A program made the position numbers and the translations under genes. This document shows positions 49,201-59,255 of a stretch of 64,000 nt of DNA, piece after piece (position 1 is the stretch's first letter; each line of letters begins with the position of its first letter). Location: assembly GCF_900176395.1 (NCBI RefSeq), contig NZ_FWXL01000001.1, positions 434,001-498,000 on the forward strand, given 5' to 3'. The notes under the pieces are model-generated. The model saw only the letters and a program-made list of their open reading frames with translations, was not told where the DNA came from and did no database searches. Origin of the DNA: Novosphingobium sp. B1 (GTDB lineage Bacteria > Pseudomonadota > Alphaproteobacteria > Sphingomonadales > Sphingomonadaceae).

Positions 49201-50748
49201 ATGAAAGAGATGAAGGCTGCCGCGACGAATGGCGCGGCGGCGGCAGTCCGGGCGGGACCGCTCTCCGGGCCATTCAGGATCCCTTTCGGAGTGCCGGCGT
49301 GGCTTGTGGGAACACTGGCCTATCTGGCGCTCGTCGTCGCCACGCGCAGCTTCCTCTACGGCAATCCCCTGATCCATATCGACGAGCAGTTCTATCTGTT
49401 CGTCGCCGAGCGGATGCGCGAAGGCGCCCTGCCCTATGTCGATATATGGGACCGCAAGCCGGTGGGCCTGTTCCTTGTATACGAGTTTCTGGCGGCGCTG
49501 CCCGGAGACCCTGTCATTGCCTATCAAGTGGGCGCGACTTTCGCGATGGTGGGGACGGCTGCGCTGATCTCGCGCCTCGCACGCGAAATCGCGAGGCCCC
49601 TTGCTGCATGGCAGGCAGGCGCCGCCTATCTTCTGTTCCTGCCGATCTTCAACAGCGGCATGGGCCAGGCGCCGGTCTTCTACAATCTGCTGGTGGCAAT
49701 GGCAGGCTGGGGCGTGATCGAAACGGTCAAGCGCCATGAGCATGATGCGCTCGTATGGCGTGGATGCCTCATCATGCTCCTGCTGGGGCTTGCCATCCAG
49801 ATCAAGTACTCGGTCATCTTCGAAGGCGCCGCCTTTGGCCTGATGTTGCTTTCGCGCGGATTTGCCGACGTCTGGTCGTACCGTAGGCTGGCAGCGGTCG
49901 CCTTGCTGTGGATGGGCGTCGCCCTTCTGCCGACCTTGGCCGCGATCGTCTGGTACGCCGAGCTCGGCCACATCGATGAATTCGTCTATGCCAACTTTGT
50001 CTCGATCTTCGAGAGAGGCTCGGACGGGTGGCAGGCACCGTGGCGGCTGGTCAAGGAAGTGGCCGTGCTCCTTCCCTTCTGGCTGGCAATCTTCAAGGCG
50101 CCGAAGCTTTTCGACACTACGGGCGGTGCCCATCCCCGCTCGCACGCGGTGCTGAAGCTATGGGGCATTGCCGCCTGCGCCGGCTTCCTGCTTTTCGGCA
50201 CGTGGTACGATCATTATGTCGCCCCGGTGCTGGTGCCCCTTGCAATCCTCGCCGCCCCAGCCCTTGCCCGCGCAGCTCCTTCCGAACGCTGGTTCGGGCG
50301 CGGACTTCTTGGCCTGGGACTAGTCGGGGGGCTTGCTGTGCCGTTGTATCAAGTGGGACAGCACGGGACTACCACCCAGTTCGCGCAGATGAACGCGCTC
50401 ATCGCGCAGGAGATGCACGGCGGCTGTCTGTTCATATACGAGGGCGAACTGGCGTTTTACCGCACGACCCGCTCGTGCCTGCCGACGAGTCGCATCTTCC
50501 CCAATCACCTCAACACCTATGTCGAGGCAAAGGCGATCGGAGTGGACCCGCTTGCCGAAACCCGACGGGTGCTGGACAGCCACCCCGATGTGATCGTGAT
50601 GCGCAGCAGCGAGCACAGGCCCTATCTGCCCAACATGCAGACCCGCAAGCTCATGGAACGCCGCCTGAGCGCCGACTACGAACGCTACGCCTCCTATCGG
50701 CTCGGCAACAAGACCTACTGGTTGTTCCGCCCCCGACAAAAGGGGTGA
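49201..50748 (+). CDS. Membrane glycosyltransferase, ArnT/PMT-like (GT39/GT83 type)
   Basis: 515 residues with about ten membrane helices. The first periplasmic loop has NPLIHIDEQFYLFVAERMREG near residue 57, where the acidic pair is the typical catalytic site of polyprenyl-phosphate-dependent glycosyltransferases. YVDIWDRKPVGLFLVYEF follows, another family feature. A soluble part lies at the C-terminus (HPDVIVMRSSEHRPY). It probably moves a sugar from a lipid carrier to an envelope acceptor. It stands alone; the 148 nt upstream show nothing distinct, and a hairpin follows. Confidence 0.85.
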   Translation: MKEMKAAATNGAAAAVRAGPLSGPFRIPFGVPAWLVGTLAYLALVVATRSFLYGNPLIHIDEQFYLFVAERMREGALPYVDIWDRKPVGLFLVYEFLAALPGDPVIAYQVGATFAMVGTAALISRLAREIARPLAAWQAGAAYLLFLPIFNSGMGQAPVFYNLLVAMAGWGVIETVKRHEHDALVWRGCLIMLLLGLAIQIKYSVIFEGAAFGLMLLSRGFADVWSYRRLAAVALLWMGVALLPTLAAIVWYAELGHIDEFVYANFVSIFERGSDGWQAPWRLVKEVAVLLPFWLAIFKAPKLFDTTGGAHPRSHAVLKLWGIAACAGFLLFGTWYDHYVAPVLVPLAILAAPALARAAPSERWFGRGLLGLGLVGGLAVPLYQVGQHGTTTQFAQMNALIAQEMHGGCLFIYEGELAFYRTTRSCLPTSRIFPNHLNTYVEAKAIGVDPLAETRRVLDSHPDVIVMRSSEHRPYLPNMQTRKLMERRLSADYERYASYRLGNKTYWLFRPRQKG

Positions 50749-50756
50749 GCGAACGC

Positions 50757-50786
50757 GCCGATCCCAGCCCTGGGGGCGGGATCGGC
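50757..50786. terminator. Hairpin between converging genes
   Basis: Perfect 9-bp stem GCCGATCCC (50757-50765)/GGGATCGGC (50778-50786) around a 12-nt loop. It sits 8 nt after the glycosyltransferase stop and 8 nt before the end of topA on the other strand, so it can serve both. T tracts are weak. Confidence 0.6.
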
Positions 50787-50794
50787 AGCAATCG

Positions 50795-53428
50795 TCAGTC
50801 CGGTTTTGCTGTCTTGGCCTTTGTAGCGGCTGCTTTCTTGGCCGGCGCCTTCTTTGCCGGTGCCTTCTTTGCTGGAGCCTTCTTCGCAGCGGGCTCCTTG
50901 GCCGCATCCTTCTTCGGAGCTGCTTTCTTGGCTGCGGGTTTCTTCGCCGCCTTCTTGCCTTTGGCTGGGCCCTTGGCGGCGCGCTCGTCAATCAGCGCGA
51001 TGGCCTCTTCGAGCGTCAGGCTCTCGGGCTGCTGGTCCTTGGGCAGCGTGGCGTTGGTGGTGCCATCGGTAACGTAAGGACCATAACGCCCCGCCATCAG
51101 CTTGATTTCGCCGCCCGAGGTTGGATGCGCGCCGAAAACCTTGAGCGGTTCTGCTGCCACGCGGCCACCGCGCGCGCCTGCTCCGGCGGCAGCGGCAGCA
51201 AGATGCATGACGGCTGCATTCATGCCGGTCTCGAACACGTCGGCCGTGGTCTTGAGCCGGGCGTATTTGCCATCATGCGCCAGATAGGGACCATAACGCC
51301 CGATGCTCGCCGTGATTGGCTTGCCACTTTCGGGGTGCGTACCCACCTCGCGCGGCAGCGACAACAGCTTCAGGGCCCATTCGAGATCGAGTTCGCCGAT
51401 GTCCTTGGGGATGGACGCGCGCTTGGCTTCCTTGCCTTCGCCGAGCTGGATGTACGGGCCAAAGCGCCCTGCCTTGCGCACCACCTCGAGGTCGGTCACC
51501 GGGTCCTTGCCCAGAACGCCATCCTCACCGCCATCACCGTCGGCGCCGCCAGGCTGTGCAAACTTGCGGGTGTACTTGCACTCCGGATAGTTGGAACAGG
51601 CGACGAAAGCGCCGTAGCGCCCACCACGGAGCGACAGGCGACCGGCTTCGCACTTCGGGCACAGGCGCGAATCCTTGCCATCTGCCCGCGGCGGGAAGAG
51701 GTAGTCCGAAAGGAACTCATCAAGCTCAGCGGTAACCTCGCTCGGCTTCTTCTCCATCACCTCGTCGGACTTCGGCTTGAAGTCACGCCAGAACTCGGCC
51801 AGCACCTTCTTCCATTCGGCACGCCCGCCCGACACGTCGTCGAGTTCCTCCTCCATGCCGGCCGTGAATTCATACGCCACGTAGCGATTGAAGAAGCGTT
51901 CGAGAAATGAAGTAAGAAGTCGTCCGGATTCCTCTGCAAAGAAACGGTTCTTCTCAGTCCGAACGTAATTGCGATCCTTCAGCACCTGCAAGGTTGCGGC
52001 ATAAGTCGAAGGGCGTCCGATGCCCAGTTCCTCAAGCCGCTTGACCAGGCTGGCTTCCGAATAGCGCGGTGGCGGCTGGGTGAAGTGCTGGGTCGCATCG
52101 ACGCCACGCTTGGCCGGCGTGTCGCCCTTGCCAAGGGCAGGCAGCAGATTGCCATCCTCGTCGTCACCATCCTGCTTCTGATCGCGGCCTTCCTCGTAGA
52201 CGGCGAGGAAGCCTGGGAACTTCACGACCTGGCCCGTCGCGCGCAACTCGTGCTTTCCGGTGCCATCGCGCAGGGTCACGCTCGTCCGTTCGATATTGGC
52301 AGAAGCCATCTGGCTGGCCATGGCCCGCTTGTAGATCAGATCATAGAGACGTGCCTCGTCGCCTGACCCGTACCTGTCCTTGCTGAAGTCAGTGGGACGA
52401 ATGGCTTCATGCGCTTCCTGAGCATTCTTGGCTTTCGTCTCGTAATGACGCGGTTTTTCCGGCAGATAGTGGCCGTCATAGCGGTCCGAGATCGCCTTGC
52501 GCGCTTCGGAAATCGCGCTCGGGTCCATCTGCACACCGTCGGTACGCATGTAGGTGATGGCGCCCGCTTCATACAGAGTCTGCGCCACGCGCATCGTATG
52601 GCTGGCTGAAAAGCCGAGCTTGCGCGCCGCTTCCTGTTGCAACGTCGATGTGGTGAACGGCGGATAGGGATTGCGCCGCGTCGGCTTGGTCTCGACTTCC
52701 TCGACCCGGAAGGTACCTGCTTCGACGACGGCCTTGGCCTTCATTGCGGCGCCTTCGTCACCCAGCGCCAGCTTGTCGAGCTTCTGTCCATCGAACTTGA
52801 CCAGGCGAGCGGCAAACTCGGTGCCGCCCTGCTCGAGCTGCGCAACGACCGACCAGTATTCCTGCGCCCGAAAGGCCTCGATCTCGCGCTCGCGCTCCAC
52901 GATCAGGCGCAGCGCGACCGACTGCACGCGGCCGGCCGACTTGGCACCGGGAAGCTTGCGCCACAGGACTGGCGAGAGCGTGAAGCCGAACAGGTAATCA
53001 AGCGCGCGGCGCGCCAGATAGGCGTCGATCAGATCCTGATCGAGTTCGCGCGGGCGCTTCATCGCCTCGGTCACCGTCTGCTTGGTGATCGCGTTGAAGG
53101 TGACCCGCTCAACTTCCTTCGGAAGCGCCTTACGTTTCTTGAGCAACTCCTTGACGTGCCACGAAATTGCCTCACCCTCACGATCAGGGTCAGTCGCCAG
53201 GATCAGGCGGTCCGAATCCTTGGCTGCGTCGGTGATCGCCTTCACGCGCGATTGCTTGTCGCCGTAAAGCTCCCAATCCATGGCGAAGTCTTCATCCGGG
53301 CGGACAGAGCCATCCTTGACCGGAAGATCGCGGATGTGGCCGTAGGAGGCGAGCACCTTGTAGCCGGGGCCCAAGTACTTCTCGATGGTCTTGGCCTTGG
53401 CCGGAGATTCAACAATGACAAGCTGCAT
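50795..53428 (-). CDS. topA: DNA topoisomerase I with Lys/Ala-rich tail
   Basis: Type IA topoisomerase that relaxes negative supercoils. 877 residues. The Toprim domain begins MQLVIVESPAKAKTIEKYLG. The catalytic Tyr lies in ITYMRTDG near residue 290. Two or more zinc-ribbon or topoisomerase C-terminal repeats follow (LCPKCEAGRLSLRGGRYGAFVACSNYPEC). The last 55 residues are a repetitive Lys-Ala-Pro tail (KKAPAKKAPAKKA), histone H1-like, probably binding DNA. In the plsY-dprA-topA order on the minus strand. Confidence 0.97.
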   Translation of the reverse strand: MQLVIVESPAKAKTIEKYLGPGYKVLASYGHIRDLPVKDGSVRPDEDFAMDWELYGDKQSRVKAITDAAKDSDRLILATDPDREGEAISWHVKELLKKRKALPKEVERVTFNAITKQTVTEAMKRPRELDQDLIDAYLARRALDYLFGFTLSPVLWRKLPGAKSAGRVQSVALRLIVEREREIEAFRAQEYWSVVAQLEQGGTEFAARLVKFDGQKLDKLALGDEGAAMKAKAVVEAGTFRVEEVETKPTRRNPYPPFTTSTLQQEAARKLGFSASHTMRVAQTLYEAGAITYMRTDGVQMDPSAISEARKAISDRYDGHYLPEKPRHYETKAKNAQEAHEAIRPTDFSKDRYGSGDEARLYDLIYKRAMASQMASANIERTSVTLRDGTGKHELRATGQVVKFPGFLAVYEEGRDQKQDGDDEDGNLLPALGKGDTPAKRGVDATQHFTQPPPRYSEASLVKRLEELGIGRPSTYAATLQVLKDRNYVRTEKNRFFAEESGRLLTSFLERFFNRYVAYEFTAGMEEELDDVSGGRAEWKKVLAEFWRDFKPKSDEVMEKKPSEVTAELDEFLSDYLFPPRADGKDSRLCPKCEAGRLSLRGGRYGAFVACSNYPECKYTRKFAQPGGADGDGGEDGVLGKDPVTDLEVVRKAGRFGPYIQLGEGKEAKRASIPKDIGELDLEWALKLLSLPREVGTHPESGKPITASIGRYGPYLAHDGKYARLKTTADVFETGMNAAVMHLAAAAAGAGARGGRVAAEPLKVFGAHPTSGGEIKLMAGRYGPYVTDGTTNATLPKDQQPESLTLEEAIALIDERAAKGPAKGKKAAKKPAAKKAAPKKDAAKEPAAKKAPAKKAPAKKAPAKKAAATKAKTAKPD

Positions 53429-53529
53429 GGCGTTAAAAAGCAGTCCTTACGTGTACGTACGCGCGAGGGTGGCGGTGGGCAGCGCGGTTCGTCAAGCGTC
53501 TGGTTGGGCGGGGTCGGTTGAGGACAGCG

Positions 53530-54645
53530 TCAGGACACCAGACTGACACGGCCCGCCGCGTGGCGCTGCAGGCGGCCCGCCAGCTCAAGTTCGAGCAAGG
53601 CCATCTGGACCACCCCGGCGCTGGCACCGCTCTGACGTATCAGTTCATCGACGCCAACAGGAGCGCTGGTGAGCAGGCTGGCGATGTCAGCTGGCGCATC
53701 GTTCGATGTCGGCGCGAAGTCCACGCCAGTCTCGCGAAAGGTTGAGCGTGGCAGTCCGGTGAAGCCGACCAGAAGTTCGACGACGTCTTCGGGCCGCTGC
53801 ACGAGGATCGCGCCTTCCCTGATGAGCTGGTTGCAGCCGTGCGAGCGGCTGTCGAGTGGAGAGCCCGGAATCGCCATGACCTCGCGCCCGGCTTCGGCAG
53901 CCAGACGCGCGGTGATGAGCGAGCCTGATTTGGGCGCCGCTTCCACCACCAGCGTGCCGGTGGCAAGCCCGGCGATGATGCGATTGCGGTGGGGAAAATG
54001 GCGCGCCAGCGGTTCGGTGCCCGGTGGCATCTCCGCGATCAGCAATCCCTGCTGTGCGACCTGCTCCTGCAATTCCGCGTTTTCGGGTGGATAGGTGATA
54101 TCGATGCCGCTGGCGATCACGCCCACGGTGCCGCCGCCATCGTCCATGCCGGCCAGCGCACCGCGATGAGCCGCGGCGTCGATCCCGCGGGCGAGGCCCG
54201 AAACAACTGCATAGCCCTGCCCAGCCAGCGCCGTCGAAAAATCGCGCGAGAGCTTCACTGCCGCCGCCGAGGCATTGCGCGCGCCGACCACGGCAACCGA
54301 AGGCCTGCGCAGCAGTGCCGCATCGCCTCGTACGGTCAGGATCGGGGGCGGACTGTCCAGTTCGCCCAGCAGAGACGGATAATCGGGACTGTCGTGAAAG
54401 AGGTAGCGCGCGCCGGCCCTGCGAACGGCGGCAATCTCCGCCTCGATCCGCTCGGCCGCGGCTGGCCGGTAGGGCGCCCCACCCCGCGCCGCGAGGTCAG
54501 GCAGGGCATCGAGTGCCGCCACGGCTGTGCCGAAGCGGCGCAACAACTGGTTGTAGCTGACCGGCCCGACGTTGGGCGAACGCAGCAGCCGTATCCGGGC
54601 AAAGGCCTCGTCCCGCGAAAGCGTGGCTTCGCCCGCAGCGTTCAC
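53530..54645 (-). CDS. dprA: DNA-processing protein DprA
   Basis: Binds incoming single-stranded DNA and loads RecA during natural transformation. 371 residues. The Rossmann-type DprA domain has VAVVGARNASAAA near 117, VVSGLARGIDAAAHRGAL near 145, and VVEAAPKSGSLITARLAAEAGREVMAIPG near 232. A winged-helix C-terminal domain ends the protein (APVGVDELIRQSGASAGVVQMALLELEL). The ATG overlaps the plsY stop by 4 nt. Confidence 0.95.
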   Translation of the reverse strand: MNAAGEATLSRDEAFARIRLLRSPNVGPVSYNQLLRRFGTAVAALDALPDLAARGGAPYRPAAAERIEAEIAAVRRAGARYLFHDSPDYPSLLGELDSPPPILTVRGDAALLRRPSVAVVGARNASAAAVKLSRDFSTALAGQGYAVVSGLARGIDAAAHRGALAGMDDGGGTVGVIASGIDITYPPENAELQEQVAQQGLLIAEMPPGTEPLARHFPHRNRIIAGLATGTLVVEAAPKSGSLITARLAAEAGREVMAIPGSPLDSRSHGCNQLIREGAILVQRPEDVVELLVGFTGLPRSTFRETGVDFAPTSNDAPADIASLLTSAPVGVDELIRQSGASAGVVQMALLELELAGRLQRHAAGRVSLVS

Positions 54646-55235
54646 TTCTTGCTGCCGACCTTCGGCTCAGTCCCCGCCCGCAGCCGGCCGATGTTCTCGC
54701 GATGAAGAAACAACACGAGCAGCGCCAGCAGCCCGAGCACTGGCACGTACGTGGTGTACCCGAGAACGAGCGCCGCCACCGGCGCCGCCACTGCCGCGCT
54801 CATTCCTCCGAGCGAGGAGATGCGGCTGGCAAACAGCACGCCGAGCCAGACGACCGCATAGGCCAGCCCGATCGGCCACGCTAGGCCCAGCGAAATGCCC
54901 ATCATAGTCGCCACGCCCTTGCCGCCCTTGAAGCGCAGCCAGACAGGGAAGCAGTGACCCAACACAGCGCCCAGCGCGGCGAAAGCCTCATTATCCGGCC
55001 AAAGGTGGCGCGCGATCAGGACCGCAGCGAGACCCTTGCCAAGATCGAGCAGCAAGGTTGCCGCCGCCACCCCCTTCTTGCCGGTGCGCAGAACATTGGT
55101 CGCTCCGATATTTCCCGAGCCGATCGCCCTCAGATCGCCACCGCCGGTGAGGCGCGTCAGGATGAGACCGAAGGGGACTGAGCCGAGCAGGTAGCCCACG
55201 AAGAGAGAGAGCAGCGTTTCCACGGCACTGCTCAT
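54642..55235 (-). CDS. plsY: Acyl-phosphate glycerol-3-phosphate acyltransferase
   Basis: Inner-membrane enzyme for the first step of phospholipid synthesis, moving the acyl group from acyl phosphate to glycerol 3-phosphate. 197 residues with five or so helices. The three family motifs are visible: SVPFGLILTRLTG, RAIGSGNIGATNVLRTGKKG, and GHCFPVWLRFKGGKGVATMMG. The start MSSAVETLL fits the family; the open frame extends 17 codons upstream. It diverges from murI. Confidence 0.95.
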   Translation of the reverse strand: MSSAVETLLSLFVGYLLGSVPFGLILTRLTGGGDLRAIGSGNIGATNVLRTGKKGVAAATLLLDLGKGLAAVLIARHLWPDNEAFAALGAVLGHCFPVWLRFKGGKGVATMMGISLGLAWPIGLAYAVVWLGVLFASRISSLGGMSAAVAAPVAALVLGYTTYVPVLGLLALLVLFLHRENIGRLRAGTEPKVGSKK

Positions 55236-55308
55236 ATCCTCCCCGGATACAAAAGCGAAAGAGGCCACTTCCCATTTTGTCGCCATTCCCGATACAAGCC
55301 CCCGGGAA

Positions 55309-56136
55309 ATGAGCTCACATCCCTTCTCCGATCAGGCCCAGCCCGACCCTGCCGCCCCGCTGCTCCTGTTCGATTCAGGCGTTGGCGGGCTTTCGGTCCT
55401 GCGCAAGGTGCGCGAACGCCTACCCCAGGCGCCGGTCATCTATGTCGCGGACAATGCCGGCCTGCCCTATGGCGCCAAGAGCGAGGCACAGATTGCCGCG
55501 CGCGTCTCGGGACTGCTTGGACGGCTTACCGAGCGCCTCAAGCCCCGGCTCGTGTGCATTGCCTGCAACACCGCATCGACGATCGCGCTGGCGTCCGTGC
55601 GCGAAGTGCTAGAAGTGCCGATCGTCGGCACCGTGCCGGCGATCAAGCCGGCTTCTGCGATGACGCGTACCGGTGCGATCGGACTGCTCGGCACTGCGGC
55701 CACGATCCGGCAGGGATATGTCGACCGGCTGGAAGCCGAATTTGCGGCTGACAAGCACCTGCTGCGCCATGGCGCGCCCGAACTCGTTGCAGCAGCAGAA
55801 GCCAAGCTGCGCGGGCAACCGGTCGATCCTGCCGTTTTCGAGCGTGCGGCACGGTCGCTGCGCGAACAGCCCCATGGTGAAAGCATCGACACGGTCGTCC
55901 TGGCCTGCACGCACTTTCCCCTGGTACAGGACGAATTGGCGCAGGCCTTCGGACCGGGCGTGTCATTCATCGACGGCTCCGACGGGATCGCACGCAGGAT
56001 CGACGCACTGACGCAGCATCAGGATTGGCGCAAGACGAGGCCGGACCGCGCTCTCTTCACCCGTGGCGGAATCGAAGTCGATCAGCTAGGTGCCGTACTC
56101 GAAGCGCATGGCCTGACCGACATCGGCGTGGTTTGA
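55309..56136 (+). CDS. murI: Glutamate racemase
   Basis: Makes D-glutamate for peptidoglycan. 275 residues. Both catalytic cysteines are present, C86 in CIACNTAS and C200 in VLACTHFPL, with the DSGVGGLSVL N-terminal motif near 22 and VPAIKPA near 110. It therefore contrasts with the single-Cys racemase-like gene at 5.6 kb. It diverges from the plsY operon; the 73-nt gap presumably holds both promoters. Confidence 0.96.
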   Translation: MSSHPFSDQAQPDPAAPLLLFDSGVGGLSVLRKVRERLPQAPVIYVADNAGLPYGAKSEAQIAARVSGLLGRLTERLKPRLVCIACNTASTIALASVREVLEVPIVGTVPAIKPASAMTRTGAIGLLGTAATIRQGYVDRLEAEFAADKHLLRHGAPELVAAAEAKLRGQPVDPAVFERAARSLREQPHGESIDTVVLACTHFPLVQDELAQAFGPGVSFIDGSDGIARRIDALTQHQDWRKTRPDRALFTRGGIEVDQLGAVLEAHGLTDIGVV

Positions 56137-56166
56137 ATCGGTGAAAGTGGCGCGGGGGACAAGACT

Positions 56167-57054
56167 TTGAGCAGATTTTCGCGCGTCATGATCGTGCTGC
56201 TGCTGGTGGCGGGTCTGGCTTACTACTGGTTGCTGGTAAATGCGGGGCCAGCGCGGATTCCCGCAAGACCGCTCGATCTTGCAGCGATGCGCCAGGCTGC
56301 ACTGGCCCTGCCTGGCAGCCGGCCCGAGAGCATCTCGTTCAAGGTGCTTGCGCGCCGGCACGTTCCCGGAGCAGCGCTTGCGGCAGGAACGGGGCTGCGT
56401 CAGGTCGATGTCGGCATCATTTCGTGGCGCCTCAACAGGCCAGACGGCGGCATCGTGATCGATCCGGGCCTGTCGCAGGCAGATGCGGCCGCAATCGGGT
56501 TCAAGCACTATGATCGTGCCGCCAGGGCGACGGTGGACAATTGGCTGGAGCAAAGCCGGCTGATCCTGTTCACGCACGCACACGTTGATCATGTAGGGCT
56601 GTTTCTGGATCATCCGGCGTTCGATTCAATCGTGGCAAAGGCTATCATCTCGCCCACGCTGCTCAACGGCATAAGCGCCCTGTGGCGCGAGAATGGCGGG
56701 CGCATTACCCAGACCAGATCGCTGCGCCCGATCGAAGCTGTCGCCCCTGGCGTGGTTCTGGTCCAGACCCCGGGGCACACGCCGGGATCGGAGATGGTCT
56801 TCGTGAAACTTGCCGATGGGCGCGAGTTCCTCTTTGCCGGCGACACGGCCTCGCTGGGCGTCAACGCAGATCGACCGACGCCGCGTTCGCGACTGATGGC
56901 GGAATGGCTTGCCCCGGAAGATCGCCCCGCCGTGATCGGCTGGCTCAAGGGTCTGAAAGCGCTCAAGAAGCGCAACCCCAAGGTCGTGATCGTCCCTTCG
57001 CACGACCTTGCGTGGACATTCGGTAACCAAAAGCTTTTTGCCAAGGACAAATAG
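56167..57054 (+). CDS. Membrane-anchored MBL-fold metallohydrolase
   Basis: 295 residues. One N-terminal hydrophobic segment (about 6-24) probably anchors it. The metal motif is LFTHAHVDHVG near 138, with later ligands in VQTPGHTPGSEM near 201 and LFAGDTASLG near 222. The substrate is unknown. It begins at TTG with GGGGGAC upstream; an ATG seven codons later (56188) is an alternative. It follows murI by 30 nt. Confidence 0.82.
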   Translation: MSRFSRVMIVLLLVAGLAYYWLLVNAGPARIPARPLDLAAMRQAALALPGSRPESISFKVLARRHVPGAALAAGTGLRQVDVGIISWRLNRPDGGIVIDPGLSQADAAAIGFKHYDRAARATVDNWLEQSRLILFTHAHVDHVGLFLDHPAFDSIVAKAIISPTLLNGISALWRENGGRITQTRSLRPIEAVAPGVVLVQTPGHTPGSEMVFVKLADGREFLFAGDTASLGVNADRPTPRSRLMAEWLAPEDRPAVIGWLKGLKALKKRNPKVVIVPSHDLAWTFGNQKLFAKDK

Positions 57055-57194
57055 CTACGTCTTTCGGTCAGTGGGTCCAAATGATGCTGGCAATGCCGAT
57101 CCAAGAGGCGTAGAAGCCGCCCATTCGCCGGAGGGCCCAACGGGATCGGGCTCCCAGGGACGGAAACGTCCTTGTTGCAGGAAGGAGCGGCGGG

Positions 57195-58415
57195 GTGAAT
57201 TACGATCAGGTTTTCGATTCTGCCATCGAGCGTCTGCACTCCGAAGGCCGCTACCGCGTTTTCATCGACATCCTGCGCAACAAGGGGGCCTACCCCAACG
57301 CGCGCTGCTTTGCCGGCCACAACGGGCCCAAGCCGATCACGGTGTGGTGCTCGAACGACTATCTCGCGATGGGCCAGCACCCCAAGGTCATCGCTGCCAT
57401 GGAAGAGGCGCTGCATAACGTTGGCGCCGGCTCTGGCGGCACGCGCAACATTGGCGGCAACACCCACTACCACATCCAGCTTGAGGAAGAGCTGGCCGAC
57501 CTTCACGGCAAGGAAGGCGCGCTGCTGTTCACTTCGGGCTACGTCTCGAACGATGCCACGCTGTCCACGCTGGCAAAGATCCTGCCCGGTTGCGTGATCT
57601 TTTCCGACGAGTTGAACCACGCTTCGATGATCGCGGGAATCCGCAACTCGGGCGCGGAAAAGAAGGTGTTCCGTCATAACGACGTTGCGCATCTGGAAGA
57701 GCTGCTGGCCGAGACGGACCCCAGCGTCCCCAAGCTGATCGCGTTCGAGTCGGTCTATTCGATGGACGGTGACGTTGCGCCGATCCACACCATCTGTGAC
57801 CTCGCCGAGAAGTACAACGCGCTGACCTATATCGACGAGGTCCACGCTGTCGGTATGTATGGCCCGCGCGGCGGCGGTATTACCGATCGTGATGAAGCGG
57901 CCCATCGCATCGACATCATCGAGGGCACACTGGGCAAGGCCTTTGGCGTCATGGGCGGCTACATCGCTGCCGATCGCAAGATTATCGACGTAATTCGCTC
58001 CTATGCGCCGGGCTTCATCTTCACCACCTCGCTCTCCCCTGTGCTGGTCGCAGGCGTGCTCGCCTCGGTCCGCCATCTCAAGGCGTCGAGCGAGGAGCGC
58101 GAAGGCCAGCAGGCTGCTGCCGCCTACCTCAAGAAGGCCTTTGCTGACGCTGGCCTCCCGGTCATGCCGTCAACCACGCACATCGTGCCGCTGATGGTCG
58201 GCGATCCGGTGCGCGCCAAGAAGATCAGCGACATCCTGCTGGCTGAATACGGCGTCTATGTTCAGCCGATCAATTTCCCCACCGTCCCGCGCGGTACCGA
58301 GCGGCTGCGCTTCACGCCGGGCCCCTCGCACACGCAGGCCATGATGGACGAACTGGCTGGAGCGCTGGTCGAGATCTGGCAGCGGATGGAAATGGAAATC
58401 CAGAAGGCCGCCTGA
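57195..58415 (+). CDS. hemA: 5-aminolevulinate synthase
   Basis: Condenses glycine and succinyl-CoA to 5-aminolevulinate, the alphaproteobacterial (C4) entry to haem. 406 residues, PLP enzyme. Landmarks: [14 protein letters not shown] near 50, [15 protein letters not shown] near 79, [17 protein letters not shown] near 216, and the PLP lysine in [14 protein letters not shown] near 245. It starts with GTG, with GAAGGAG 8 nt upstream. A strong terminator follows 22 nt after the stop. The 140 nt before it hold only a small GGACG-GAAA-CGTCC hairpin. Confidence 0.97.
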   Translation: MNYDQVFDSAIERLHSEGRYRVFIDILRNKGAYPNARCFAGHNGPKPITVWCSNDYLAMGQHPKVIAAMEEALHNVGAGSGGTRNIGGNTHYHIQLEEELADLHGKEGALLFTSGYVSNDATLSTLAKILPGCVIFSDELNHASMIAGIRNSGAEKKVFRHNDVAHLEELLAETDPSVPKLIAFESVYSMDGDVAPIHTICDLAEKYNALTYIDEVHAVGMYGPRGGGITDRDEAAHRIDIIEGTLGKAFGVMGGYIAADRKIIDVIRSYAPGFIFTTSLSPVLVAGVLASVRHLKASSEEREGQQAAAAYLKKAFADAGLPVMPSTTHIVPLMVGDPVRAKKISDILLAEYGVYVQPINFPTVPRGTERLRFTPGPSHTQAMMDELAGALVEIWQRMEMEIQKAA

Positions 58416-58437
58416 AGCGGCGTCTCGTAACGATCCA

Positions 58438-58467
58438 AGGCCCTCCCCTGATCCGGGAGGGCTTTTT
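58438..58467 (+). terminator. Rho-independent terminator of hemA
   Basis: Stem GCCCTCCC (58440-58447)/GGGAGGGC (58455-58462) with a 7-nt loop, followed by TTTTT at 58463-58467. A classic intrinsic terminator just after hemA. Confidence 0.9.
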
Positions 58468-58533
58468 CGTGGGGCTTGCCTTTCGCGCTGACCGCGCTAG
58501 CCTTAACCGATCAATTAAAAATCGGGAGAGTGC

Positions 58534-59217
58534 ATGTCGGTTCCGTCCTTCGACGAAGTTGTCCTCGGTCGCCGGTCGATACGGGGATATCTCGACAAGC
58601 CTGTCCCGCGCGCGCTGATAGAGGAGATCCTGTCTTTGGCGATGCGTTCGCCCACGTCGATGAATACCCAGCCCTGGCATTTCCATGTGATTACCGGCAA
58701 GCCGCTTGACCGCATCCGCAAGGGCAATACCGAGCGCATCCTTGCCGGCGAGCCGGACAGCCGCGAGTTTCGAAGGGGTGAACCCTTCGCTGGCGTTCAC
58801 CGTGATCGGCAGGTCGAAGTGGCGAAGCAGCTTTTCGGCGCCATGGGCATCGCGCGCGACGATGCGCCCGCTCGCCAGGATTGGGTATTGCGCGGCTTCC
58901 GCCAGTTTGACGCGCCAGTCTGCGTGATTGTCGCCTATGACCGCGAGTTGTCGGGAAGTGACGACACCGCTTTCGATTGCGGCGCGGTGACCACCGCCCT
59001 CGTCAATGCTGCGTGGTCGCGAGGTCTGGGCTGCGTCATCAATTCACAGGGCATCATGCAATCCCCGGTCGTGCGCGAACATGCCGGCATCCCCGACGAC
59101 CAGGTTATCATGAAGGCCGTGGCGCTCGGCTGGCCCGATCCGGACTTTCCGGCCAACGCCGTCGTCAGCAACCGCAAGAGCGTTGACGAGGCCGCAAGGT
59201 TCGTCGGCTTCGACTGA
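58534..59217 (+). CDS. Nitroreductase family protein
   Basis: 227 residues. FMN-binding pattern RRSIRGYLDKPVPRALIEEIL near residue 13, RSPTSMNTQPWHFHVITG near 38, and the C-terminal IMKAVALGWPDPDFPAN and NRKSVDEAARFVGF. It likely reduces nitro groups or quinones with NAD(P)H; the substrate is unknown. The ribosome site GGGAGAG lies 4 nt before the ATG. A YkvA-like gene follows after 38 nt. Confidence 0.9.
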   Translation: MSVPSFDEVVLGRRSIRGYLDKPVPRALIEEILSLAMRSPTSMNTQPWHFHVITGKPLDRIRKGNTERILAGEPDSREFRRGEPFAGVHRDRQVEVAKQLFGAMGIARDDAPARQDWVLRGFRQFDAPVCVIVAYDRELSGSDDTAFDCGAVTTALVNAAWSRGLGCVINSQGIMQSPVVREHAGIPDDQVIMKAVALGWPDPDFPANAVVSNRKSVDEAARFVGFD

Positions 59218-59255
59218 CGCTTGCATCGCCACGCCGCGTTCCTACCTCGTGCCCA

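Noticed and set aside
56610..58076. Minus-strand frame of 488 codons across hemA
   Set aside because: It spans the ends of two genes with intact motifs on the plus strand, and has no recognisable domain.
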